Shown in pieces: positions 56,732 to 64,000 of a stretch of 64,000 bases of DNA (within the stretch, counting starts at the first letter, position 1; every line of letters starts with the position of its first letter). The notes below the pieces were generated by a model that saw only the letters and a program-made list of their open reading frames with translations, searched no databases and was not told where the DNA came from. Origin of the DNA: Polynucleobacter sp. AP-Kolm-20A-A1 (GTDB taxonomy: Bacteria > Pseudomonadota > Gammaproteobacteria > Burkholderiales > Burkholderiaceae). Made by a program: the position numbers and the translations under genes. The stretch is taken from contig NZ_CP061315.1 of the NCBI RefSeq assembly GCF_018688315.1, forward strand, positions 1,857,419 through 1,921,418. Direction: 5' to 3'.

Positions 56732-57792
56732 GCTGTAATTAGCTTTGCTGCAAGAGCTGACCACAGAACGCCTCGCGACCCCAGGGCAGTAGCCAAGAAA
56801 ATCCCTGGGCGCTGAGGCAGGGCGCCAATGATTGGTAGGCGATCGCCGGCAACGCATCGAATACCCACAAATTCACCTTTTTTACGCAGCTCATCGAGAT
56901 CGCCAACCCCATAATTAACCAGGCCGCCGGCTTGTTCACGATTAAAGGCGTCACTGCCAGCCCGAGGAGATAAATCATCTTCTCCCTCATCAAAACTAGA
57001 GCCAACAATCCACTGATAATCGCCGTCCTCTAGCCGCTCTGCCGGCAAACAGTAGCCATCACCAGAAATGCCCACTCTTGGCAATTTTTCTATCCATGGA
57101 CTATTTTTTTGAATCGAGAAAATGCTTAACTGGCCGCGTACTGGCTTTAGCGGCAAGCGGATGCCGACGCTACCAATTAGGGCTTTGCTCTCCATTGCTG
57201 CAGCAACCACTAATTTATCTGCAAACAGAATGCATTCGTTTTCTGAATTAAATAATTTCCACTTGTCAGCGCCGTCTTCCAATCGAGCAATGCGTGTATT
57301 GAATAGGCAGCTCAGTCCATCTTGAGGGCGCAAGAGATCGTTGCTTGCCTCAAATAAATTTAAGCTCGCACCTCGAGGCAACCAAGTTCCGTTCTGCGCA
57401 ATACCGCATTTCTCTTTAGCATTTTGCGCATCCAAAGCAATCGCCATTTCTTCATCCAACCCAAGAGACTGAAGGTGGGCGGCAAGCTCTGCGCGATCAA
57501 AAACTTTGTCTTTTTTGCTTGGCTGAAATATTCCGTGCTGGCGCCAAGCCTTACCCCACCTAGCTTCAGCCAATAGAAATGCAATGCGCGTTAAACGCAA
57601 TAAACGTGGTGAGCCCTTACCAATATGTGGGTGGGCTATTGCATAAGCATGACTAGAGCAAGCAGTTGCGGGAGAGGATGCTGCATCAACAATGCAGACA
57701 GATTTACCGCGGCGAAGTAATTCGTTGGCAATTGTGGCACCACAAATGCCTGCCCCAATCACCACTATTTCATGGTGTTGGGGTTTGGTCAT
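56557..57792 (-). CDS. mnmC: MnmC-type FAD oxidase domain protein
   Basis: The 411-residue product is a D-amino-acid-oxidase-fold protein with FAD motif EIVVIGAGICGATIANELLRRG and GVRGQL-like segments in the middle. It ends near LVAALAPARFFAGALA, the usual MnmC C-terminus. It removes carboxymethyl from cmnm5s2U34 of tRNA. The usual partner methyltransferase domain (N-terminal in the bifunctional enzyme) is absent, so only one half is encoded. The gene overlaps topB by 175 bases, antisense. mnmE is 2 genes away. Confidence 0.88.
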   Translation of the reverse strand: MTKPQHHEIVVIGAGICGATIANELLRRGKSVCIVDAASSPATACSSHAYAIAHPHIGKGSPRLLRLTRIAFLLAEARWGKAWRQHGIFQPSKKDKVFDRAELAAHLQSLGLDEEMAIALDAQNAKEKCGIAQNGTWLPRGASLNLFEASNDLLRPQDGLSCLFNTRIARLEDGADKWKLFNSENECILFADKLVVAAAMESKALIGSVGIRLPLKPVRGQLSIFSIQKNSPWIEKLPRVGISGDGYCLPAERLEDGDYQWIVGSSFDEGEDDLSPRAGSDAFNREQAGGLVNYGVGDLDELRKKGEFVGIRCVAGDRLPIIGALPQRPGIFLATALGSRGVLWSALAAKLITAQLLEDDFALLARLGFAADLVAALAPARFFAGALAAPAALGALASNSKPIFPSAPKAK

Positions 57793-57845
57793 TAAACTAA
57801 TTTAGATAAAACGTTTTGTATTGCTAAGACTATGCGCCGATGCAA

Positions 57846-59711
57846 TTAAGCATTTAAGCGTTGTTCGATTTTGGCGCGAGTATCTTTCAACTCTTTTGGC
57901 AAACGATCGCCAAGGTGGTCGAACAATTCGGTGTGCAATTTCAACTCATTCTTCCAGTCATCAATTCCAACATTGATGGCTTTGGTGAAGTTCTCTGATG
58001 AGTAGTCAAGACCACCCCAATGCATATCGGCGTACTCTGGAGTAATGCCAAACGGGGTTTCTTTGCCATTTGCCTTGCCTTCTGCACGATTCAAAATCCA
58101 TGAGAGAACACGCATGTTTTCACCGAAACCAGGCCATACAAACTTGCCATTCTCATCTTTGCGGAACCAGTTCACACAATAGATTTTTGGTAGTACTGCG
58201 CCTTCAGCTTCAAGCTTCTTACCAATGTTAAGCCAGTGTTGGAAATAGTCGCTCATGTTGTAACCAGCGAATGCGATCATCGCAAATGGGTCGCGACGCA
58301 CAACACCGATCTGGCCTGTAATTGCTGCGGTAGTTTCTGAGCCCAATGTTGCAGCCATATAAACACCCTCAACCCAGTCGCGCGCTTCGCTAACCAAGGG
58401 CACAGTGTTTGAACGGCGACCACCAAACAAGAATGCGTCAATTGGAACGCCTTCTGGATCATCCCACTTAGGATCAACTGCTGGGTTATTGGTTGCCGCC
58501 ACAGTAAAGCGTGAATTTGGATGTGCGGCTTTGCGTCCAGCAGCACCATCAGCTGGAGTCCAGTCTTTGCCCTGCCAATCAATTAAGTGTGCAGGAGGCG
58601 TGTCTGTCAAACCTTCCCACCAAACATCACCATCATCAGTCAAACCAACGTTTGTAAAAATAACGTCTTGGTTCAGAGAGTCGATACAGTTTTGATTGGT
58701 TTGACGATTGGTGCCTGGGGCAACGCCAAAGTAACCAGACTCTGGATTGATCGCAAACAAACGGGTCTTACCAGTAACAGCATCTTTGCGTGGCTTAATC
58801 CATGCAATGTCGTCACCGATAGTGGTTACCTTCCAGCCATCAAAACCTTTTGGCGGAATCATCATGGAGAAATTGGTTTTGCCACAAGCAGACGGGAACG
58901 CAGCAGCAATGTGATATTTCTTGCCTTCGGGCGAAGTCACGCCAAGGATCAACATATGTTCTGCCAACCAGCCTTGATCACGGCCCATGTTGGAGGCGAT
59001 GCGCAATGCAAAACATTTTTTGCCTAATAAAGCATTGCCGCCGTAGCCTGAACCAAAAGACCAGATCTCGCGAGTCTCTGGGTAATGAACGATGTACTTG
59101 TTCTTATTGTTTGGCCATGCAACATCTTTTTCGCCGGCAGCTAATGGCTTACCAACCGTGTGGATACAAGGAACGAACTCACCATCCGCGCCCAACTGAT
59201 CAATAACCGCCTTGCCCATGCGGGTCATCAGCTTCATGTTGATTGCAACGTATGGGCTATCGGACAACTCAACACCGATGTGTGCAATTGGCGAGCCAAT
59301 TGGGCCCATAGAGAATGGCACCACATACATTGTTCTGCCGCGCATACAACCATCAAACAAAGGTTGCAATGTTGCACGCATTTCGCTTGGCTCAACCCAG
59401 TTATTAGTCGGGCCCGCATCTTCTTTTTTAGCGGAGCAGATAAATGTGCGGTCTTCAACACGCGCCACATCTTCAGGGTCAGAAAGCGCTAAAAATGAAT
59501 TTTTGCGTTTAGCTGGATTGAGGCGCTTGAAAACACCTGCTGAAACCAATAGCTCGCAAAGTTCATCGTACTCAGCTTGAGAGCCATCACACCAACGAAT
59601 TGCATCGGGCTTGGTAAGGGCGGCAACTTCACCCACCCACTCAATTAAACGCTTATTTTTAACGTAAGCCGGCGCATTTACATTGATCTGGCCGGTGGTA
59701 GTTGAAGTCAT
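57846..59711 (-). CDS. pckG: Phosphoenolpyruvate carboxykinase (GTP)
   Basis: The 621-residue product has the family opening [20 protein letters not shown], the GTP/metal loop [25 protein letters not shown], and [14 protein letters not shown]. It decarboxylates and phosphorylates oxaloacetate to PEP for gluconeogenesis, or runs in reverse for anaplerosis. It is single-gene between mnmC and mnmE, with no sign of regulation visible in the 53-base gap. Confidence 0.97.
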   Translation of the reverse strand: MTSTTTGQINVNAPAYVKNKRLIEWVGEVAALTKPDAIRWCDGSQAEYDELCELLVSAGVFKRLNPAKRKNSFLALSDPEDVARVEDRTFICSAKKEDAGPTNNWVEPSEMRATLQPLFDGCMRGRTMYVVPFSMGPIGSPIAHIGVELSDSPYVAINMKLMTRMGKAVIDQLGADGEFVPCIHTVGKPLAAGEKDVAWPNNKNKYIVHYPETREIWSFGSGYGGNALLGKKCFALRIASNMGRDQGWLAEHMLILGVTSPEGKKYHIAAAFPSACGKTNFSMMIPPKGFDGWKVTTIGDDIAWIKPRKDAVTGKTRLFAINPESGYFGVAPGTNRQTNQNCIDSLNQDVIFTNVGLTDDGDVWWEGLTDTPPAHLIDWQGKDWTPADGAAGRKAAHPNSRFTVAATNNPAVDPKWDDPEGVPIDAFLFGGRRSNTVPLVSEARDWVEGVYMAATLGSETTAAITGQIGVVRRDPFAMIAFAGYNMSDYFQHWLNIGKKLEAEGAVLPKIYCVNWFRKDENGKFVWPGFGENMRVLSWILNRAEGKANGKETPFGITPEYADMHWGGLDYSSENFTKAINVGIDDWKNELKLHTELFDHLGDRLPKELKDTRAKIEQRLNA

Positions 59712-59801
59712 ATGTTTCCCTATGAAGATTGAATTTTTTAATCCAATGATTTTAACATTTTGGGCAAATTTATACCTTCCGCCCTACACCGCACAAACCC
59801 T

Positions 59802-61166
59802 TTACTTGCCGATGCAGAATTGGCTGAAAATTTTGCCCAAAAGGTCGTCCGGAAGCAGTTTTCCAGTGATTTCTCCAAGGCGGCCCTGGGCCAAAGAGAG
59901 CTCTTCTGCGAATAACTCCAGCGAATTGTTGCCATTTGCTGCGAATTCTTCGGATTTTGCAATATGTTCTGCGGCGCGCTCCAAGCAGTCTAAATGCCTT
60001 CTGCGAGCCACAATTGCACCCTCTTGAGGGCCACCCCAACCCACGATTTCAAGGATTTTTTGCTTCAGGGCCTCAATTCCATCGCCGGTTTTGGCTGAAA
60101 TCAAAAGGGTGTCTTTTAGCTCCGCTTTTGAGCTCTGATCAAGTAAATCTGCTTTGTTGAGCACCTCTAATACAGGGCATTTGGATGGCAATGCTGCCAA
60201 TATTTGCTCTTTTAGGTCATCCTGCCCTTGGTTTGAATGGGTGTCTGACAAGAAAATCACCAAATCAGCCAAACGGATAGCGTCCCAGGACCTTTCGATG
60301 CCCTTCGCCTCGACCACGTCAGCCGTTTCTCTGAGGCCGGCCGTATCGATGATGTGCATTGGCACGCCCTCTATTGAAATACTTTCTTTGACACGGTCAC
60401 GAGTCGTTCCTGCAATAGGGGTAACAATGGCCACCTCTTCGCCTGCGAGCCTATTTAGCAGCGAGCTTTTTCCAACATTGGGAGCTCCAGCCAAAACCAG
60501 CTGTACGCCGTCGCGCAAAATTTTTCCCTGCTTAGCGCCTTCGCGCAAAGCTTGTAGTTTTGCTTTCACAGCTGATAAGCGTTGTCTTGCCTGTGCGCTC
60601 TCTAGAAACTCAATTTCTTCTTCGGGAAAATCTAGAGTCGACTCAACCAGAATGCGTAATTGGGTAATTTCCTCAATAAGATCATTAATGTCATTTGAAA
60701 ACTCGCCCTGCAAAGAGCGCGCAGCTCCACGCACCGCGGCTTCGCTTTGCGCATCAATGAGGTCAGCAATTGCTTCTGCCTGGGCCAAATCAATTTTGTT
60801 ATTGAGATAAGCGCGCAGAGTAAATTCGCCCGGCTCAGCAATTACCAGGCCTTCATCCTTGCCCAACTCCAAGCAGCGCTTCATTACCAACTCGAGGAGT
60901 TGAGGGCCTCCATGACATTGAAGCTCTAAAACATCCTCGCCCGTAAAAGATGCGGGCGCAACAAAATGAATGGCAATTAGCTGGTCAATTACCTGACCGG
61001 CAGCATCGCGCAAAGTAAGCAGGTTTGCTTGGCGTGGAGCAAGCTTTTTTTGGAATAGGGCAGCTGTAATAGCATTGAGATTTTGTCCGCTAATGCGGAT
61101 AACACCAACGCCCGCTTTACCGGGGGCCGTCGCCACAGCAATGATGGGCAACTTTCTAGTCATCAT
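59802..61166 (-). CDS. mnmE: tRNA modification GTPase MnmE
   Basis: The 454-residue product starts IIAVATAPGKAGVGVIRISG (formyl-THF binding domain). It has the P-loop LAGAPNVGKSSLLNRL, IAGTTRDRV, DTAGLRE and the C-terminal CIGK that binds in the active site. With MnmG it makes 5-carboxymethylaminomethyl-U34. It precedes pckG on the same strand and lies 39 bases after yidC. Confidence 0.97.
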   Translation of the reverse strand: MMTRKLPIIAVATAPGKAGVGVIRISGQNLNAITAALFQKKLAPRQANLLTLRDAAGQVIDQLIAIHFVAPASFTGEDVLELQCHGGPQLLELVMKRCLELGKDEGLVIAEPGEFTLRAYLNNKIDLAQAEAIADLIDAQSEAAVRGAARSLQGEFSNDINDLIEEITQLRILVESTLDFPEEEIEFLESAQARQRLSAVKAKLQALREGAKQGKILRDGVQLVLAGAPNVGKSSLLNRLAGEEVAIVTPIAGTTRDRVKESISIEGVPMHIIDTAGLRETADVVEAKGIERSWDAIRLADLVIFLSDTHSNQGQDDLKEQILAALPSKCPVLEVLNKADLLDQSSKAELKDTLLISAKTGDGIEALKQKILEIVGWGGPQEGAIVARRRHLDCLERAAEHIAKSEEFAANGNNSLELFAEELSLAQGRLGEITGKLLPDDLLGKIFSQFCIGK

Positions 61167-61205
61167 TGCTGTGCGTTTTCTGTTGAGTTTGGATGCCGCG
61201 CTTAA

Positions 61206-62885
61206 TTACTTGGCCGGCTTTTTTCCAAACATATTATTGATTTGCCACTGCTGTGCAATCGACAACAAGTTATTCACAACCCAGTACAAAACCAGACCAG
61301 CCGGGAAGAAGAAGAACATGATCGAGAAAACGATTGGCATGTACATCATTACCTTGGCCTGAATTGGATCTGGAGGTGTTGGATTGAGTTTGGTTTGAAC
61401 AAACATAGATACCGCCATGACGACCGGCAAGATGTAATACGGGTCTGGAACAGATAAGTCATGTATCCATAAAACCCAAGGCGCACCACGCATCTCAACC
61501 GATGACAATAAAACCCAGTACAAAGAAATAAACACCGGAATCTGAATCACAACCGGCAAGCATCCACCCAATGGGTTGATCTTCTCTTTGCGATACATCT
61601 CCATCATTGCTTGATTGAGCTTTTGTGGCTCGCCCTTATATTGCTCTTTCATGGCAACCAAGCGTGGCTGGACCTCTTTCATGCGCGCCATCGATTTATA
61701 GCTGGCGGCAGACAAGGGGAAGAAAACCAACTTAATAAGGATCGTCAATAGAATGATTGACCAGCCCCAGTTACCCACATATGAGTGAATATTTTCTAGC
61801 AACCAGAAAATGGGTTTGGCCAAAATGGTCAAGTAACCATAATCTTTCAACAATTCAAAACCTGGGGCAATAGTTTCCAGAACGCTCTCTTCTTGAGGTC
61901 CAACAAAGAGGCGTGCTTTTTCTACCAAAGTAGCGCCAGGGGCAACAACACCAAGGGGTGTCTGCATTCCGATGCGGTACAGGCCGTTATCTATTTTTCC
62001 TGCATAAATATCGCGAGCAGATTTGTCGCCGGGAATCCAGGCGCTTGCGAAGTAGTGTTGAACCATAGCAATCCAAGCTGGATCGCCGGCCGCAACTTGC
62101 GTAGGAATCGTTATTTTATTTTTATCAATTGCCGTAAATTCGAGCTTATTAAATTTCTCTTTTTCGGTATAAGCAGCAGGGCCTGTAAAGGTGCTTGCTG
62201 AAAAGGCGCCATTAAATGGGCCAATTTTTTGTTCTTGCGTTGCATCGCGCACGATTTCTGTATAGAGAACTAATGGGCTTGCATTGGATGAGGCCTGTGT
62301 AACTCGGTGGCCAACATCAACAACGTAACTTCCTGGGTTTAAAACAAACGTTTTTTCAAGCTTAACGCCATTGCGCTCACTTGCAAAAACAGCAAATGGT
62401 CTACCTGAACCGTCTTTACCCGATTGAATTAACTTAAAAGGGCTTGTGTGGTTTGGCAGATCGTTATTGCCCAAAGAAATGAGGCCAGATCGCGCAAAGT
62501 ATTTATGTGTTGCTGTGTATTGAAATAACTCAACAGGCTTTTTCTCTGGGGTAAGTTGCTTGAGCAACTTTGCATCAATAACATTTGCGCCGCTTGCGCT
62601 AATTTCTAAAACCAATACATCATTTTGTAGTGTGAATTTTTCAGCGCCCTCTATAGCGCCGCTATTGACGGCCGGGGTTGCGGCAACTACTGGTGATCCA
62701 GACAATTGAGTTGGCACATCAACCTTATTGTTTGCTGTGGCCTTATCAGCTGTGGCTGGGGTGCTTACGGGCGCGCCACCAAACAAAGATGGTTTGCCCT
62801 CATGAACCTGCCAATTGTTGTAGAGCATCAAACCCGACATCGAGAATACTGCCCAAAGAATTGTTTTTTTAAAGTCCATTTGCAT
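61206..62885 (-). CDS. yidC: Membrane protein insertase YidC
   Basis: The 559-residue product has an N-terminal helix (DFKKTILWAVFSMSGLMLYNNW), a periplasmic beta-domain (about 90-330), and a C-terminal helix bundle. That bundle includes NWGWSIILLTILIKLVFFPLSAASYKS and GGCLPVVIQIPVFISLYWVLL. The Arg in the groove is in the ILIKLVFF..SYKSMARM part. It inserts inner-membrane proteins alone or with SecYEG. It stands with yidD and rnpA, the classic order. Confidence 0.97.
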   Translation of the reverse strand: MQMDFKKTILWAVFSMSGLMLYNNWQVHEGKPSLFGGAPVSTPATADKATANNKVDVPTQLSGSPVVAATPAVNSGAIEGAEKFTLQNDVLVLEISASGANVIDAKLLKQLTPEKKPVELFQYTATHKYFARSGLISLGNNDLPNHTSPFKLIQSGKDGSGRPFAVFASERNGVKLEKTFVLNPGSYVVDVGHRVTQASSNASPLVLYTEIVRDATQEQKIGPFNGAFSASTFTGPAAYTEKEKFNKLEFTAIDKNKITIPTQVAAGDPAWIAMVQHYFASAWIPGDKSARDIYAGKIDNGLYRIGMQTPLGVVAPGATLVEKARLFVGPQEESVLETIAPGFELLKDYGYLTILAKPIFWLLENIHSYVGNWGWSIILLTILIKLVFFPLSAASYKSMARMKEVQPRLVAMKEQYKGEPQKLNQAMMEMYRKEKINPLGGCLPVVIQIPVFISLYWVLLSSVEMRGAPWVLWIHDLSVPDPYYILPVVMAVSMFVQTKLNPTPPDPIQAKVMMYMPIVFSIMFFFFPAGLVLYWVVNNLLSIAQQWQINNMFGKKPAK

Positions 62886-62894
62886 TCACTTAAT

Positions 62895-63128
62895 TTAATG
62901 AGATGTTTGTTTTACTGCAGGGTCGTGACCGCCTCGTGACCATGGGTTACAGCGCAAAATGCGCCACACCATTAAGCCAAAGCTTTTAATGAATCCGTAA
63001 TGATTAAAGCAGTCGCAAGCGTATTGTGAGCAGCTAGGCACAAACTTGCATTGAGTACCAAAATAAGGGCTAAGAGAAAGTTGATAAATTCTTACCAACT
63101 TCACTGCCACATAATTTAGTGGGCGCAC
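62895..63128 (-). CDS. yidD: Membrane protein insertion efficiency factor YidD
   Basis: The 77-residue product has KLVRIYQLSLSPYFGTQCKFVPSCSQYACDC and a CNPWSRGGHDPA ending, both hallmarks of YidD. It assists YidC-dependent insertion. It lies one base from the rnpA stop and 9 bases from yidC. Confidence 0.95.
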   Translation of the reverse strand: MRPLNYVAVKLVRIYQLSLSPYFGTQCKFVPSCSQYACDCFNHYGFIKSFGLMVWRILRCNPWSRGGHDPAVKQTSH

Positions 63129-63129
63129 C

Positions 63130-63447
63130 TTAAATCAATCCTGATACTTGTGTGCGCAAGAGTGTCTTTTCTTTTTTTCTGAGTCTGCCACGGGTTTCGC
63201 GACCAATCGGTTTTTTAAGCTTCACCACAACATCCTCTTTAAGGCTTGTGGATTGGGCCGATCGAACCAGTTCGCGAATCATCCGCTTTAAGCGATTTCG
63301 GTCTACAGCTCTTTTAGCCAATTTCTTGGCCACCGCAATTCCTAGATCAGGCTTTTGACCGTCCTTGGTGGACGCAAAATACATACCCCAATACAAACTT
63401 GTCTTGGGGCGTGTTTTTAATAATTCAGAAATCCTTGCGCTGTTCAA
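63130..63447 (-). CDS. rnpA: Ribonuclease P protein component
   Basis: The 105-residue product contains DRNRLKRMIRELVR, the RNR motif, and PDLGIAVAKKLAKRAV. It binds the RNase P RNA to process tRNA 5' ends. It follows rpmH by 7 bases on the same strand, the classic arrangement. Confidence 0.96.
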   Translation of the reverse strand: MNSARISELLKTRPKTSLYWGMYFASTKDGQKPDLGIAVAKKLAKRAVDRNRLKRMIRELVRSAQSTSLKEDVVVKLKKPIGRETRGRLRKKEKTLLRTQVSGLI

Positions 63448-63454
63448 TGATTAA

Positions 63455-63589
63455 TTAAACAGCCAAACGTTTGCGACCTTTTGCACGGCGAGCATTTAAA
63501 ACTGCGCGTCCGCTTTTGGTTTTCATACGAATGCGAAAGCCGTGGGTACGTTTACGACGTGTTACTGAGGGTTGGTATGTTCTTTTCAT
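63455..63589 (-). CDS. rpmH: 50S ribosomal protein L34
   Basis: The 44-residue basic protein starts [20 protein letters not shown] and ends [11 protein letters not shown], the full L34 sequence pattern. It is divergent from dnaA, with DnaA boxes between. The length is normal. Confidence 0.98.
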
Positions 63590-63736
63590 GATAGATCCCG
63601 GGAAAACCAAGTATTTTCCTTGTTGCAGAGCAAAAGGTCAATCTATCTTGGTGAATATGTAGGTGTTTTTCTCTATTTTTGCGTAGTTTTTATCTAAATC
63701 ATTAATTTAAATGGAGATTTTTTCTTTATTCACAAG

Positions 63737-63776
63737 TTATCCACAGCTTTTCCACGTTTTTCTAGCTTGTGGATAA
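63737..63776. promoter_or_regulatory. Two DnaA boxes in the rpmH-dnaA intergenic region
   Basis: TTATCCACA (63737-63745) and TGTGGATAA (63768-63776) are perfect consensus boxes in opposite orientation, 22 bases apart, in AT-rich DNA. The second overlaps a likely -35 (TTGTGG, 63767-63772) 18 bases before TACAAT (63791-63796), which would place DnaA autoregulation on the dnaA promoter. A full oriC would need more boxes; the visible region may hold only part. Confidence 0.85.
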
Positions 63777-63811
63777 CTTTGGGCTATCGCTACAATGGAT
63801 CCTCCAAAAAT

Positions 63812-64000
63812 ATGAGCAACTTACACAATCCCCCCACCTTGAATTCAATTAGCCCACTGGGTTTTTGGGATGATGCCATTGGCATTTTATCCCGCGAGCT
63901 GTCGCCCCAACAGTTTAAAACATGGATTCAACCATTAACCCTGTTATCGCAAGATGATAGTGAAGACTCACTAACAATAGGCGCTCCCAACAGGTTTAAA
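63812..64000 (+). CDS. dnaA: Chromosomal replication initiator DnaA, N-terminus (partial)
   Basis: The first 63 residues are seen: GFWDDAIGILSRELSPQQFKTWIQPL is the DnaA domain I signature, used for DnaB and DnaA contacts. The frame is open to the window end. The start is ATG 63812 after the TACAAT box. Confidence 0.95.
   Translation, partial: MSNLHNPPTLNSISPLGFWDDAIGILSRELSPQQFKTWIQPLTLLSQDDSEDSLTIGAPNRFK

Noticed and set aside
63471..63662. Plus-strand frame over rpmH
   Set aside because: It is antisense to the L34 gene; the true gene is on the minus strand.

Overview
This window looks like a compact, streamlined betaproteobacterial chromosome, most probably Polynucleobacter or a close Burkholderiaceae relative. 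The reasons are the metX-metW pair, an SAH riboswitch before ahcY, a REC-Fis regulator paired with an NtrY-like kinase, a GTP-type PEP carboxykinase, many 4-base ATGA gene overlaps, short intergenic gaps, and the order yidC-yidD-rnpA-rpmH-dnaA at the right edge. No database search was possible, so the taxonomic call is inference. Nearly all genes are housekeeping. The exceptions are a small accessory stretch at about 41.1-45.7 kb next to tRNA-Phe, and an orphan riboswitch unit at about 37.0-37.6 kb.

Layout. 1-4 kb is a one-carbon and methyl-cycle block: the end of a 5-formyl-THF cyclo-ligase gene, then metF, ahcY and metK on the minus strand. An SAH riboswitch lies before ahcY, and a SAM-II-like pseudoknot with its own promoter lies before metK. 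4-8.2 kb holds two LpxL-type acyltransferases, dapF, pyrE and xth. 8.2-19.6 kb is a long minus-strand run: an AmpG-like permease, metW-metX, a SlmA-like regulator, argB, dksA, a CobW-type zinc GTPase, xerC, a DUF484 gene and gatCAB. 19.6-25.2 kb is the rod-shape operon mreBCD-mrdA-rodA, ended by a bidirectional terminator shared with an HU gene. 25.6-33 kb has carbonic anhydrase with a third LpxL paralogue, a metallophosphoesterase with a Ser/Thr kinase-UspA fusion, an RsuA-family pseudouridine synthase and prfC. 33-41 kb carries small lipoproteins, transporters and minor enzymes.

At 37.0-37.6 kb a complete tandem glycine riboswitch with a sigma70-like promoter leads only to a 6-codon minigene, a terminator and a 63-codon ORF, with no glycine gene nearby. 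From 41.08 to 45.71 kb, copies of the 3' part of tRNA-Phe flank a small metal and envelope cargo: a cytochrome c'-like protein, a Met-rich periplasmic protein, a CopZ-like chaperone, a Crp/Fnr regulator, a zinc-ribbon protein, a Pal-like lipoprotein and others. A family of TTTAAA-centred short palindromes is also present. This looks like a decayed tRNA-targeted island; no integrase gene is visible.

45.8-53.1 kb holds the NtrYX-like two-component pair, a DUF4390 gene, rsmB, htpX, fmt and def on the minus strand. After that come a short dprA and topB on the plus strand, and mnmC (FAD domain only), pckG, mnmE, yidC, yidD, rnpA and rpmH on the minus strand. The window ends in the first 63 codons of dnaA, behind two perfect DnaA boxes. 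mnmC and mnmE both act on the tRNA wobble uridine; fmt and def act together on N-formylmethionine; mreBCD, mrdA and rodA form the elongasome.
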